Shown piece by piece: positions 1-8,204 of a stretch of DNA of 64,000 nucleotides; positions within the stretch are counted from its first letter, which is position 1, and every line of letters begins with the position of its first letter. The notes under the pieces are model-generated. The model was not told the origin of the DNA, searched no databases, and saw nothing but the letters and a program-made list of their open reading frames with translations. Source of the stretch: Tahibacter soli (GTDB lineage: Bacteria; Pseudomonadota; Gammaproteobacteria; Xanthomonadales; Rhodanobacteraceae); assembly GCF_025717065.2 (NCBI RefSeq), contig NZ_JAOVZO020000008.1:1-64000 (forward strand), given 5' to 3'. Position numbers and translations under genes: made by a program.

Positions 1-34
1 TGCGCTGGGATGACGAGCAAAGGAGACACCCCTC

Positions 35-496
35 ATGCGCCTCTGGATCGACGCCGACGCCTGCCCCAACGTGATCAAGGAAATCGTCTTCCGCGCCGCC
101 GAACGCACCGGCGTGGAGACGATCCTCGTCGCGAACCAGTACATCCGCACGCCGCCGTCGCGGCATATCCGCGCGATGCAGGTGCCCGGCGGCTTCGACG
201 CGGCCGACGCCGCGATCGTCGAGCGTGTGGAAGCCGGCGATCTCGTCGTGACGGCCGACATTCCGCTGGCCGCGCAGGCGATCGCCAAAGGCGCCGGCGC
301 GCTCAATCCGCGCGGCGAGCTGTACACGCCCGACACCATCGCGCAGCGCCTGTCGATGCGCAATTTCATGGACGAACTGCGCGGCGCCGGCGTCGACACC
401 GGCGGTCCGGCGGCCTTCCATCCGCGCGACCGTCAGGCGTTCGCGAACCAGCTCGACCGCTGGCTGAGCGACGCGCAACGAACGTCGCATCGGTGA
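35..496 (+). CDS. yaiI: UPF0178 / DUF188 (YaiI/YqxD) family protein
   Basis: A 153-aa protein of the DUF188 family, recognisable from its start ([17 protein letters not shown]) and the later [13 protein letters not shown] stretch. The acidic DADAC motif and the second TAD motif fit the PIN-like fold I recall for this family, but no biochemical role is established. The length is normal for the family. The start is supported by an AGGAG ribosome binding site at 21-25, nine bases before the ATG. No signal peptide or membrane segment is visible, so it is probably cytoplasmic. It stands alone, 59 bp before the next gene. Confidence 0.92.
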   Translation: MRLWIDADACPNVIKEIVFRAAERTGVETILVANQYIRTPPSRHIRAMQVPGGFDAADAAIVERVEAGDLVVTADIPLAAQAIAKGAGALNPRGELYTPDTIAQRLSMRNFMDELRGAGVDTGGPAAFHPRDRQAFANQLDRWLSDAQRTSHR

Positions 497-555
497 GCGT
501 TTCGTACGAAGGAAGCTCTACACTTGGCGACCCCTCTCGACCAGGACTCGTCTCC

Positions 556-1056
556 ATGCTTGCGATCCGCATCACCCGCTCCGTGCTTGCCGCCGCGCTC
601 GTCGCCGCCGCGTCGTTCGCCGCCGCCGCCGACCCGTCGCCGCCGATCGAAAAGGAAATGACGCCCGAGCAGTTCAAGGCCGCGGGCCTGGATCTTCTGA
701 GCCCGGAGCAGTTGGCCAATCTCAACGCGTGGCTCAACCGCAAGATCACGACCGAAACGAAGAAAGCCGCGACGCTGGCCGAGGACAAGGTCAAGACCGA
801 GAACCGCGGCTATTTCAACTTCGGCAGCAGCGAACCGATCGTCAGCAAGCTCGTCGGCGAATTCAAAGGCTTTCGCCAGGGCCGGCTGTACGTGCTCGAG
901 AACGGCCAGGAATGGTCGCAGATCGACCAGGCGACGCTCGCCGGCGTGCGCCTGACGAACCCGCAGGTGAAGATCGAACCGGGCATGATCGGCAATGCGT
1001 GGTACCTGTCGATCGAGGGCTACAACACCCGCGCGAAAGTGACCAGAAGCAAGTGA
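556..1056 (+). CDS. small exported protein, function unknown
   Basis: A 166-aa protein with an N-terminal signal peptide: positive start (MLAIRITR), Ala/Val-rich core, and likely cleavage after ASFAAA around residue 25. The mature part begins with a helical, acidic stretch (MTPEQFKAAGLDLLSPEQL, about residues 35-53). A C-terminal region that looks like a small beta domain follows (FGSSEPIVSKLVGEF to YLSIEGYN). I do not recognise a named domain. Similar short periplasmic proteins with a TPEQF..AGL..LSPEQL opening occur in Xanthomonads, as I recall. The reading frame is open further upstream, but that part lies on top of the preceding gene, so the ATG before the signal peptide is the sensible start. 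Confidence 0.8.
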   Translation: MLAIRITRSVLAAALVAAASFAAAADPSPPIEKEMTPEQFKAAGLDLLSPEQLANLNAWLNRKITTETKKAATLAEDKVKTENRGYFNFGSSEPIVSKLVGEFKGFRQGRLYVLENGQEWSQIDQATLAGVRLTNPQVKIEPGMIGNAWYLSIEGYNTRAKVTRSK

Positions 1057-1057
1057 C

Positions 1058-1404
1058 GAACCGGCCCGCGCTTCAGCGCGGCTTTGCCGGTTCGTCATCC
1101 CGGCGAAAGCCGGGATCCAACTCGATACTGCGTGCGTAGCGCGGCCTTCTACGAACCGGCCCGCGCTTCAGCGCGGCTTTGCCGGTTCGTCATCCCGGCG
1201 AAAGCCGGGATCCAACTCGATACTGCGCGCGTAGCGCGGCCTTCTACGAATTGGCCCGTGCGCGCAGCGCACGGCTTTGCCAATTCGTCATCCCGATGAA
1301 GATCGGGATCCAAGACAAATACTTCGCGCGTAGCGCGACCTTCTACGAACCGGCCCGCGCTTCAGCGCGGCTTTGCCGGTTCGTCACCCCGGCCCTGCGC
1401 CGGC
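1058..1404 (+). repeat. four tandem ~95-99 bp double-hairpin repeats
   Basis: This fills most of the 386-bp stretch between the exported protein and lexA, which contains no gene. Units start at 1058, 1153, 1248 and 1347 (periods 95, 95, 99); the last is truncated. Each unit holds an outer hairpin (GAACCGGC...GCCGGTTC enclosing CCGCGC-TTCA-GCGCGG) followed by a second hairpin (ATCCCGGC-GAAA-GCCGGGAT). Unit 3 has diverged in sequence but keeps both structures: the outer stem is GAATTGGC...GCCAATTC and the second hairpin is ATCCCGAT-GAAG-ATCGGGAT. Four base pairs have changed on both sides. The second hairpin resembles the short dispersed palindrome at 34701-34724. Confidence 0.9.
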
Positions 1405-1406
1405 AC

Positions 1407-1444
1407 TTGCAATGCCTCGCGCCGATACGTACATTCGTACGTAT
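1407..1444 (+). promoter_or_regulatory. lexA promoter with LexA2-type operator overlapping the start codon
   Basis: A candidate promoter has TTGCAA at 1407-1412 and TACATT at 1430-1435, with a 17-base spacer. A perfect inverted repeat lies over it: ATACGTAC (1425-1432), ATTC, GTACGTAT (1437-1444), with a GTAC-N4-GTAC core like the one I recall for LexA2 proteins of cassettes with imuB and dnaE2. The operator covers the -10 box and the A and T of the lexA ATG (1443-1445). Transcription would start at or next to the ATG, so the mRNA would be leaderless or nearly so. The promoter call is inference; the palindrome is directly visible. Confidence 0.75.
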
Positions 1445-2063
1445 GCACTCAAAAGCCGACCTCACCGCCAACCAGCAGCGCGTACTCGACTTCATCGCCG
1501 AGTACAGCGCCGAGCACGGCCGTCCGCCGGCGCTGCGCGACATCGCCGACGCGCTCGGCCTGCGCAGCCACAGTTCGGCGCAGGACTACGTCGAAGCGCT
1601 GGTACGCAAGGGCGCGCTCGAACGCCTGCCGCAGCATCGCGGCCTGCGCGCCGCCGAACGCCGCCCTGCCCCGGCGCTGCGCGAACTGCCGCTGATCGGG
1701 CGCGTCGCCGCGGGTACGCCGATCATGGCCGACGCGAACGTCGAAAACCACTACGCCGTCGACGCCGCGCTGTTTCGCCCGCGCGCCGATTTCCTGCTGC
1801 GCGTCGTGGGCCTGAGCATGCGCGACGCCGGCATTCTCGACGGCGATCTCATCGCCGTGCATCGCACGGACGACGCCGACGACGGCCGCATCGTCGTCGC
1901 GCGGCTCGACGACGAAATCACCGTCAAGCGCTTGAAGCGCGAGCGCGGACGCACGCTGCTGTTGCCGGAGAACCCGGATTTCGCGCCGATCGAAGTCGAT
2001 CCGCGGCGCACCGATTCCTTCGCGATCGAAGGCCTTTACGTCGGCATGATTCGTCAGGGGTGA
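1443..2063 (+). CDS. lexA: LexA repressor (LexA2 type), SOS regulator
   Basis: A 206-aa LexA: N-terminal winged helix (KADLTANQQRVLDFIAEY, with IADALGLRS as recognition region) and a C-terminal S24 autoprotease domain. The catalytic serine lies in VVGLSMRDAGILDGD and the lysine in EITVKRLKRER. The Ala-Gly cleavage site is seen at GRVAAGTPI. It represses SOS genes until RecA filaments trigger self-cleavage. Its position directly before imuA, imuB and dnaE2 marks it as the dedicated repressor (often called LexA2) of a damage-inducible mutagenic polymerase cassette. Only three bases separate it from imuA. The start overlaps its own presumed operator; the frame is open farther upstream but only through the hairpin repeats. 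Confidence 0.93.
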   Translation: MHSKADLTANQQRVLDFIAEYSAEHGRPPALRDIADALGLRSHSSAQDYVEALVRKGALERLPQHRGLRAAERRPAPALRELPLIGRVAAGTPIMADANVENHYAVDAALFRPRADFLLRVVGLSMRDAGILDGDLIAVHRTDDADDGRIVVARLDDEITVKRLKRERGRTLLLPENPDFAPIEVDPRRTDSFAIEGLYVGMIRQG

Positions 2064-2066
2064 AGC

Positions 2067-2690
2067 ATGAATGCCGTTGCGTTAAATGAAGTCCTGCGTC
2101 ATCCCGGCATCTGGCGACGCGCGTCGTCGTCGCTGCCGGCGCAGCGCGCCCAGCCGACCGGCTTCGCCGCGCTCGACGCGATGCTGCCCGGCGGCGGCTG
2201 GCCGCTCGGTGCGCTGAGCGAAATCCTCGTCGCGCGCGACGGCCTGGGCGAGCTGAGCCTCGTCATGCCGGCGCTCGCTGAACTGACGCAGCGCCGCCGG
2301 CGCGTCGCCTTCATCACGCCGCCGTACCTCCCGTACGCGCCGGCACTGGCGGCGCACGGCGTCGATCTCGCGCACGTGGTCGACATCGACGCGACCGGCG
2401 GCGACGGCGCCTGGAGCGCCGAGCAATGCCTGCGTTCCGGCGGTTGCGGCGCAGTGCTGTTCTGGCTGCCGAAGGCCGACTACGCGCAGCTGCGCCGTTT
2501 GCAGCTCGCAGCGGAAACCGGCGGCGCGCTCGGATTCGCGTTCCGCCCCGCGTCCGTTGCGCACGGCGCGAGCCCGGCCGGTCTGCGGCTCGTCGTCGAC
2601 AGCGACGGCACGACGACCGATATCGAGGTGATCAAGTGTCGCGGCGGCTTCGACGCCCGCCGCGCCGCGCGATTGCGATGGCGCGCATAA
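2067..2690 (+). CDS. imuA: ImuA, RecA-like component of the translesion mutasome
   Basis: A 207-aa ImuA-type protein (the family also annotated as SulA-like/RecA-like). The RecA-fold start FAALDAMLPGGGWPLGALSE is typical: a P-loop-like GGGWPLG without the complete GKT. The C-terminal IEVIKCRGG segment is also characteristic. ImuA supports ImuB and DnaE2 in error-prone synthesis across DNA lesions; its exact activity is less well defined than theirs. It starts three bases after the lexA stop, consistent with one SOS-induced transcript. A 631-bp non-coding interval follows before imuB, which is unusual because these genes normally abut or overlap. Confidence 0.9.
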   Translation: MNAVALNEVLRHPGIWRRASSSLPAQRAQPTGFAALDAMLPGGGWPLGALSEILVARDGLGELSLVMPALAELTQRRRRVAFITPPYLPYAPALAAHGVDLAHVVDIDATGGDGAWSAEQCLRSGGCGAVLFWLPKADYAQLRRLQLAAETGGALGFAFRPASVAHGASPAGLRLVVDSDGTTTDIEVIKCRGGFDARRAARLRWRA

Positions 2691-3321
2691 GAGGGCGTGC
2701 GCCGCTCATGCGAGCAGGCGGCACCGCCTGGTGCGATGCGATGGTTTCAGGCAGGGAGCACGACGGCCAGGGATGGCCTCCCGATGCAGCGTCCGATCCG
2801 ACAAACCGCAGCGGCTGTAAAACGGCCGTCACGAGAACCGGATAGACGCAACGGTGGCAGTGGGTAATGCGGGAGCGGAGGCACTATCGCACGGCGAACT
2901 AGAGGCCGCCGTGCGATTGCCGCTCCCGCATTGCTCCTTACTTGCCCCGGTGCCGCGATTTGTCGTTGCGAAGCTCCTGCGACGCAGTCGCGTGTTGATG
3001 CGAAGCCACCGTCGCGCCCCAAGCGGTCTGCCACCTGCGTACTTGGTATCGTCGGCTTTACCGCGCGGCGCACCTGTTTCGCGCCGGTCCGTCACGACGC
3101 ACGGTCCGCCGCATTCCGCACGCCGTTGCCGACGTGCCGCAGCAACTTTGAGTCGCGGTCGCGAAGCCCCCATGCACAGTGCCGCACCGATGGGCGTTCC
3201 CGGGCGTGGCGTCCCCGATCCGCATCGACTCATCCCGCAACGCTCCGCATCGCATCCGATCGTCCCACCGTTTGAGACGCACCGACCGCATCCTCGTCCT
3301 ATCGCCATCAACGTTCGCGCC
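2691..3321. other. 631-bp interval splitting imuA from imuB, no gene recognised
   Basis: No convincing coding sequence is present. The imuB frame stays open back to 2854, but the peptide is a low-complexity Arg/Pro/His-rich sequence unlike any ImuB N-terminus. By eye the base composition is less GC-rich than the flanks, and GC is not concentrated at third codon positions. The interval contains a long inverted repeat at 2866-2932. I found no recognisable transposase remnant or target duplication. It may be decayed inserted DNA, but that is inference. Confidence 0.6.
2866..2932. repeat. long imperfect inverted repeat between imuA and imuB
   Basis: Left arm AATGCGGGAGCGG (2866-2878) plus ATCGCACGGCG (2886-2896); right arm CGCCGTGCGAT (2907-2917) plus CCGCTCCCGCATT (2920-2932). 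That is 24 paired bases with an internal loop (7 against 2 bases) and a 10-base terminal loop. There is no T-run after it, so it is not an ordinary intrinsic terminator. It could be a repeat-element relic, or a structure that affects expression of imuB and dnaE2 relative to lexA and imuA. Confidence 0.8.
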
Positions 3322-4809
3322 ATGCTCTGGGCCTGTCTGCGCTTTCCCACGCTGCCGCTGGTCGCTGTCTTCGCCGATGCGGCGGCGAGCTCCGTGCCGT
3401 GCGCGCTGACCGAAGGCCCGCGTCAGCGACCGCTGATCGCGCAGGCCAACGCCGCCGCGCAGCAACGCGGCGTGCGGCGCGGCCAACCGGTCGCCGCGGC
3501 GCGTGCGCTATGCGGCGACGTGCATCTGTTGCCGCGCGACGTCGCGTCGGAGCGTGCCTCGCTTGAGCTCCTGGCCGCGTGGGCCTACCGCTTCAGCGGT
3601 CAGGTCGGCATCGCGGAACCGGCGACGCTGCGACTCGAAATCGGCGCCAGCCTGACCCTGTTCGGCGGCTGGCCTGCCCTGCAGCGCCGCTTGCGCGACG
3701 AACTGCGCGAACTCGGCTACGGCGAACACGCACTCGCCGTCGCGCCGATCGCGGCGGCGGCGGAAGTGTTCGCCGCGTGCCGCGACGGTCTTGCGATCCG
3801 TCAGCCGGGACCGATGCTCACCGCGCTCGGGCAGGCGCCGATCGCGCTGAGCGGGCTTGCGCCCGATGCGGTCGCGCTGCTGCTCGGCATGGGTTTTCGC
3901 TCGCTGCGCGACGTGTTCGCGCTGCCGCGCGCGGAGCTGACGCGACGCATCGGCCCGGCCGGCCTGCTGCATCTGGACCGCCTGCGCGGCGAAGCGCCGG
4001 AAGCATGGCCGCTGTACCGGCCGCCCGACCGCTTCGCGCGCCGCATCGAACTCGACGGCCATATCGACGGCTGGCAGCCGCTGCTGTTTCCGCTGCGCCG
4101 GCTCACGCGCGATCTGGCTCTGTTCCTGCTCGCGCGCGACGGCGGCGTGCAGCGCTTCGAACTCGTACTCGAACACGAAGGCCGCCCGGCGACGCGCATC
4201 GACGTGGGCCTGCTCAGCGCGCAGCGCGAAGCCGGCGACCTGTACGAATTCAGCCGCGGCCGTCTCGAACGCGCGCAGATTCCGGCCGAAGTCGAAGCGA
4301 TCGCGCTGTATGCCGACGACCTGCCGCCGTTCCGGCCGCGCCATCGCGACCTGTTCGACACCGCGCGCGCCGAAGGCCTCGACTGGCCCGAACTGACCGA
4401 GCGCCTGCGCGCGCGGCTCGGCGACGATGCGCTGCGCGGCCTCGCCTGCGTCGCCGAGCACCGTCCCGAACGCGCCTGGCGCCACGCCGCGGTGCCGGCC
4501 GAACTGCCGCCGGAAAAAACCGCAAAATCCCAAGGTAAAAAAAGCATCAAACCGCAAGAGCCGCGCGGCGCCGGCGATGCGCGCGCCGCACCGCCTCGAC
4601 CGCTGTGGCTGCTGCGCCGGCCGATTCCGCTGCGGCCGAAACCGGCGCAGATCCTGACCGGTCCCGAACGCATCGAAAGCGGCTGGTGGGACGGCGACGA
4701 CGCGCGCCGCGACTACTACGTCGTGCGCTGCGCGAACGGCCAGCGCGCGTGGGCGTACCTGCCCGCGGGCGGTCGCGACGAGTGGATGCTGCACGGGTGG
4801 TTCGCGTGA
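3322..4809 (+). CDS. imuB: ImuB, catalytically inactive Y-family polymerase-like mutasome protein
   Basis: A 495-aa Y-family DNA polymerase-like protein that begins MLWACLRFPTLPLVAVF, where active polymerases have the acidic D-x-D-x-F motif. That substitution is the ImuB hallmark. In known systems ImuB is the hub that binds the beta clamp and tethers ImuA and DnaE2. The C-terminal region (ILTGPERIESGWWDG to WMLHGWFA) is the conserved ImuB tail. The ATG at 3322 was chosen because it starts the conserved sequence; the frame is open to 2854 without similarity. A short AT-rich, Lys-rich insertion (KTAKSQGKKSIKPQE, about 4512-4559) sits in the linker before the tail. The stop overlaps the dnaE2 GTG. 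Confidence 0.92.
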   Translation: MLWACLRFPTLPLVAVFADAAASSVPCALTEGPRQRPLIAQANAAAQQRGVRRGQPVAAARALCGDVHLLPRDVASERASLELLAAWAYRFSGQVGIAEPATLRLEIGASLTLFGGWPALQRRLRDELRELGYGEHALAVAPIAAAAEVFAACRDGLAIRQPGPMLTALGQAPIALSGLAPDAVALLLGMGFRSLRDVFALPRAELTRRIGPAGLLHLDRLRGEAPEAWPLYRPPDRFARRIELDGHIDGWQPLLFPLRRLTRDLALFLLARDGGVQRFELVLEHEGRPATRIDVGLLSAQREAGDLYEFSRGRLERAQIPAEVEAIALYADDLPPFRPRHRDLFDTARAEGLDWPELTERLRARLGDDALRGLACVAEHRPERAWRHAAVPAELPPEKTAKSQGKKSIKPQEPRGAGDARAAPPRPLWLLRRPIPLRPKPAQILTGPERIESGWWDGDDARRDYYVVRCANGQRAWAYLPAGGRDEWMLHGWFA

Positions 4810-7800
4810 GCGGCAAGACGATCGATCTGGCGGAGCGCAGAAGGCTGCGCGATGCGCGGCGCGCGGCGCAGGGCGATGCGGCGATCGAAGCCCCGAGCAA
4901 CGCGATGACATTGCCAACGGCGACTCCTTCTCCCGCAAGCGCGCTTGGGGGAGAAGGATGGGATGAGGGGGCGACGCCAGATGCTTCGTCGAGCCTCCTT
5001 CAAGCGGAGACGTCGGCAGCTGCATCGATCTGCGCCATCGCAAACGACCGGGCCGGCGCCGCGACCGCACTGCCGCTCATCCCCTACGCCGAACTCCACT
5101 GCCTCTCCGACTTCAGCTTCCAGCGCGGCGCATCGAGCGCCCCCGAACTGTTCGACCGCGCGAAAAAACTCGGCTATCGCGCACTCGCGATCACCGACGA
5201 ATGCTCGCTCGCCGGCATCGTGCGCGCGTTCAACGCGTCGCGCGACACCGGCGTGCCGCTCGTCGTCGGCAGCGAGTTCACGCTCGACGACGGCATCAAG
5301 CTCGTGCTGCTCGTCGAAAACCAGAATGGCTACACCGAACTGTGCCGCCTGATCACCGATGCGCGCCGCCGCAGCGAGAAAGGCGAATACCGCATCGCGC
5401 GCGGCGATTTCCGCGCCGCCCCCGAGGGCCTGCTCGCGCTGTGGCTGCCCTCTCCCGGCCATCGTGCGAACGACGATCAGGCCGCGTGGATCAAGGCGCA
5501 GTTCCCGGCTCGCGCGTGGATCGGCGTCGAACTGCATCGCGGCGCGGACGACACCGCGCGCCTCGACGCCTGGCAGGCGCTCGGCGCACGGCACCAACTG
5601 CCGCTCGTCGCGGCCGGCGACGCGCATATGCACGTGCGGCGGCGCCGTGCGCTGCAGGACGTCATGACCGCGATCCGTATCGGCACGACCGTCGCCAACG
5701 CCGGTGCGGCGCTGCATCCGAACGGCGAGCGGCATCTGCGCCGCATCGAACAGCTGCGCGCGATCTATCCCGAGGAACTGATCGCGCGGAGCGTTGCGAT
5801 CGCTGCGCGCTGCACGTTCCGGCTCGGCGATATCCGCTACGAATATCCGCACGAAGTCGTACCGGCCGGCATCCGCGCATCGACGCATCTCGCGGCGTTG
5901 ACGTGGGCCGGCGCGGCCGGCAAGTGGGAAGGCGGCCCCGACGAGCACACGCGCCGCCAGATCGAGAAAGAACTCGCACTGATCGAAAAACTGAAATACG
6001 AGCATTTTTTCCTGACCGTGCACGACATCGTGCGCTGGGCACGCGCGCAGGAGCCGCCGATCCTGTGCCAGGGCCGCGGCTCGGCCGCGAATTCGGCGGT
6101 GTGCTACTGCCTCGGCATCACGTCGATCGACCCGGTTCGCGGCAATCTGCTGTTCGAGCGCTTCATTTCCGAAGAACGCGACGAGCCGCCCGACATCGAC
6201 GTCGACTTCGAGCACGAGCGGCGCGAAGAAGTCATCCAGTACGTGTTCGGCAAGTACGGCCGCCATCGCGCCGCGCTCGCGGCGACCGTGATCATGTACC
6301 GCCGCCGCAGCGCCGCGCGCGACGTCGGCCGCGCGCTCGGTCTTTCCGACGACCAGTTGAACCTGCTCAGCAACGTGTATTCGTACGGCCACGGCGAAGT
6401 GCCGCTGTTCCAGCGCCTCGCCGAAGCCGGCTTCGATCCCGACAGCCGCCTGATGCGCCAGCTGATCGTGCTCGTCGAAGAGTTGCGCGGCTCGCCGCGC
6501 CACCTGTCGCAGCACGTCGGCGGCTTCGTGATTTCCGAGCATCCGCTGACCACGCTCGTGCCGGTGGAAAACGCCGCGATGCCCGACCGCACCGTGATCC
6601 AGTGGGACAAGGACGATCTGGAATCGTTGAAATTGCTCAAAGTGGATTGTCTGGCGCTCGGCATGCTCACGTGCCTGCGCAAGTGCTTCGACCTGCTGCG
6701 CGCCCACGAGGGCGCCGACTACGAACTGCACACGCTGCCGCCCGAGGATCCGGCGACCTACGAGATGATCCGCAAAGCCGACACGATCGGCGTCTTCCAG
6801 ATCGAATCGCGCGCACAGATGTCGATGCTGCCGCGCCTGAAGCCCGCGAACTTCTACGACCTCGTGATCGAGATCGCGATCGTGCGGCCGGGACCGATCG
6901 AGGGCGGCATGGTGCATCCGTTCCTGCGCCGGCGCGCGGGACTCGAAAAAATCGACTATCCGCGCTCGTCGCTGCCCGACGAGGCCGGCGACCTCGACAA
7001 GAAAGGCCGCATCGAGAAGATTCTCGAACGCACCTGCGGCGTGCCGATCTTCCAGGAGCAGGTCATGAAGCTCGTGCAGGAAGTCGCCGGGTTCACCGGC
7101 GGCATGGCCGACCAGCTGCGCCGTTCGATGGGCTCGTGGCGCAACGACGGCCAGGTCGAGATCTTTCGCGACAAGATCTACAAAGGCATGCACGACCGCG
7201 GCTACGGCGATTTCGCCGACCGGCTGTACAGCCAGATCAAGGGCTTCGGCAGCTACGGCTTTCCCGAATCGCATTCGGCGAGCTTCGCGCTGCTCGCGTA
7301 CGCGTCGTCGTGGCTCAAATGCCATCGGCCCGCCGTGTTCGCTTGCGCACTGATCAACTCGCAGCCGATGGGCTTCTACGCGCCGACGCAGATCGTGCAG
7401 GACGCGCGCCGCCACGGCGTCGACATAAGGCCGCCCGACGTCGCGGCCAGCGACTGGGACTGCACGCTCGAACGCGCCGACGACGGCGCGCTCGCGCTGC
7501 GGCTGGGCCTGCGGCTGGTCAAGGGCATGTCCGAAACGGCCGCGCTGCGCATCGTCGCGGCGCGCGCGAACGCGACGTTCGACGGCGTCGCCGATATCGT
7601 CCGCCGCGCCGCGCTGACGCGGCGCGAGCGCGACTGTCTCGCCGAAGCCGGCGCTTTCAAGCAGGTCGCCGGACACCGTCATCGCGCGCGCTGGGACAGC
7701 GCCGGCGCCGAACGCGACCTGCCGGTGCTCGCCGGCGCCGCCGTCCGCGAAGCACGCATCGCGCTAAGGCCGCCGTCGACCGCCGAAAACGTGCTGACCG

Positions 7801-8195
7801 ACTACGCGACGCTCGGCCTGTCGCTCGAACGGCACCCGATCGGCCTGATCCGCGGCGTGCTGGACGGCGAACACCGGCGCAGCTCGCGCGTGCTCGGCGA
7901 ACTCGTCAACGGCACGCCGGTGCGCACGGCCGGCCTCGTCACGGTGCGACAGCGCCCGCCGGAAGCCGGCGGCGCGACGTTCATGACGCTCGAAGACGAA
8001 TACGGGCAGATCAACCTCGTGATCTGGCGCGACGTCGCCGAGCGCTACCGCAGACCGCTGCTCGAATCGACGATTCTGGGCGTCGACGGCATGCTGCAGG
8101 AAGAGCAGAACGTGCGGCATGTGATCGCGCAGCGGCTGATCGATCTTTCCGGCCTGCTGCCGCAGATCGGCTCGCAGTCGCGCGATTTTCATTGA
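4806..8195 (+). CDS. dnaE2: error-prone DNA polymerase III alpha-type subunit DnaE2 (ImuC)
   Basis: A C-family polymerase of about 1129 aa, the catalytic partner of ImuA/ImuB in damage-induced mutagenesis. The PHP domain starts near residue 94 (YAELHCLSDFSFQRGAS). The palm contains GRGSAANSAVCY and the catalytic acids in PDIDVDFEHERREE (about 462-475). A helix-hairpin-helix (LVKGMSETAALRI), an OB-fold (VTVRQRPPEAGG to GQINLVIWRD) and a final SRDFH, as in Xanthomonas DnaE2, follow. The GTG at 4806 overlaps the imuB stop (GTGA), suggesting translational coupling; an ATG at 4905 is the alternative. The first ~90 residues are poorly conserved and include a palindromic repeat element (4923-4978) read in frame. 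Confidence 0.93.
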   Translation: MSGKTIDLAERRRLRDARRAAQGDAAIEAPSNAMTLPTATPSPASALGGEGWDEGATPDASSSLLQAETSAAASICAIANDRAGAATALPLIPYAELHCLSDFSFQRGASSAPELFDRAKKLGYRALAITDECSLAGIVRAFNASRDTGVPLVVGSEFTLDDGIKLVLLVENQNGYTELCRLITDARRRSEKGEYRIARGDFRAAPEGLLALWLPSPGHRANDDQAAWIKAQFPARAWIGVELHRGADDTARLDAWQALGARHQLPLVAAGDAHMHVRRRRALQDVMTAIRIGTTVANAGAALHPNGERHLRRIEQLRAIYPEELIARSVAIAARCTFRLGDIRYEYPHEVVPAGIRASTHLAALTWAGAAGKWEGGPDEHTRRQIEKELALIEKLKYEHFFLTVHDIVRWARAQEPPILCQGRGSAANSAVCYCLGITSIDPVRGNLLFERFISEERDEPPDIDVDFEHERREEVIQYVFGKYGRHRAALAATVIMYRRRSAARDVGRALGLSDDQLNLLSNVYSYGHGEVPLFQRLAEAGFDPDSRLMRQLIVLVEELRGSPRHLSQHVGGFVISEHPLTTLVPVENAAMPDRTVIQWDKDDLESLKLLKVDCLALGMLTCLRKCFDLLRAHEGADYELHTLPPEDPATYEMIRKADTIGVFQIESRAQMSMLPRLKPANFYDLVIEIAIVRPGPIEGGMVHPFLRRRAGLEKIDYPRSSLPDEAGDLDKKGRIEKILERTCGVPIFQEQVMKLVQEVAGFTGGMADQLRRSMGSWRNDGQVEIFRDKIYKGMHDRGYGDFADRLYSQIKGFGSYGFPESHSASFALLAYASSWLKCHRPAVFACALINSQPMGFYAPTQIVQDARRHGVDIRPPDVAASDWDCTLERADDGALALRLGLRLVKGMSETAALRIVAARANATFDGVADIVRRAALTRRERDCLAEAGAFKQVAGHRHRARWDSAGAERDLPVLAGAAVREARIALRPPSTAENVLTDYATLGLSLERHPIGLIRGVLDGEHRRSSRVLGELVNGTPVRTAGLVTVRQRPPEAGGATFMTLEDEYGQINLVIWRDVAERYRRPLLESTILGVDGMLQEEQNVRHVIAQRLIDLSGLLPQIGSQSRDFH
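4923..4978. repeat. REP-like palindrome inside the dnaE2 N-terminal coding region
   Basis: A palindrome with stem CTCC(TT)CTCCC...GGGGGAGAAGG, followed by a GATGGGATGAGGGGG tail. It is nearly identical to 36334-36387, an intergenic element. Here it lies within the coding frame of dnaE2, contributing residues such as ALGGEGWDEGA upstream of the PHP domain. The length keeps the frame open. Confidence 0.8.
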
Positions 8196-8204
8196 CGCGC
8201 CCGT

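Noticed and set aside
10-555. Upstream extension of the exported protein frame starting at 10
   Set aside because: It overlaps the DUF188 gene in another frame and is Arg-rich without similarity; the signal peptide begins at 556.
1058-1404. Possible CRISPR array
   Set aside because: The repeats are about 95-99 bp, contiguous and without unique spacers, and no cas gene is near.
2866-2932. Inverted repeat as an intact insertion sequence end
   Set aside because: No transposase, matching distant inverted repeat or target duplication was found.
2854-3321. N-terminal extension of ImuB
   Set aside because: The frame is open but the peptide is unlike any ImuB, and the conserved start is at 3322.
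4716-7682. A 988-codon minus-strand open frame opposite dnaE2
   Set aside because: Antisense shadow of a well-conserved polymerase gene; composition is low-complexity.
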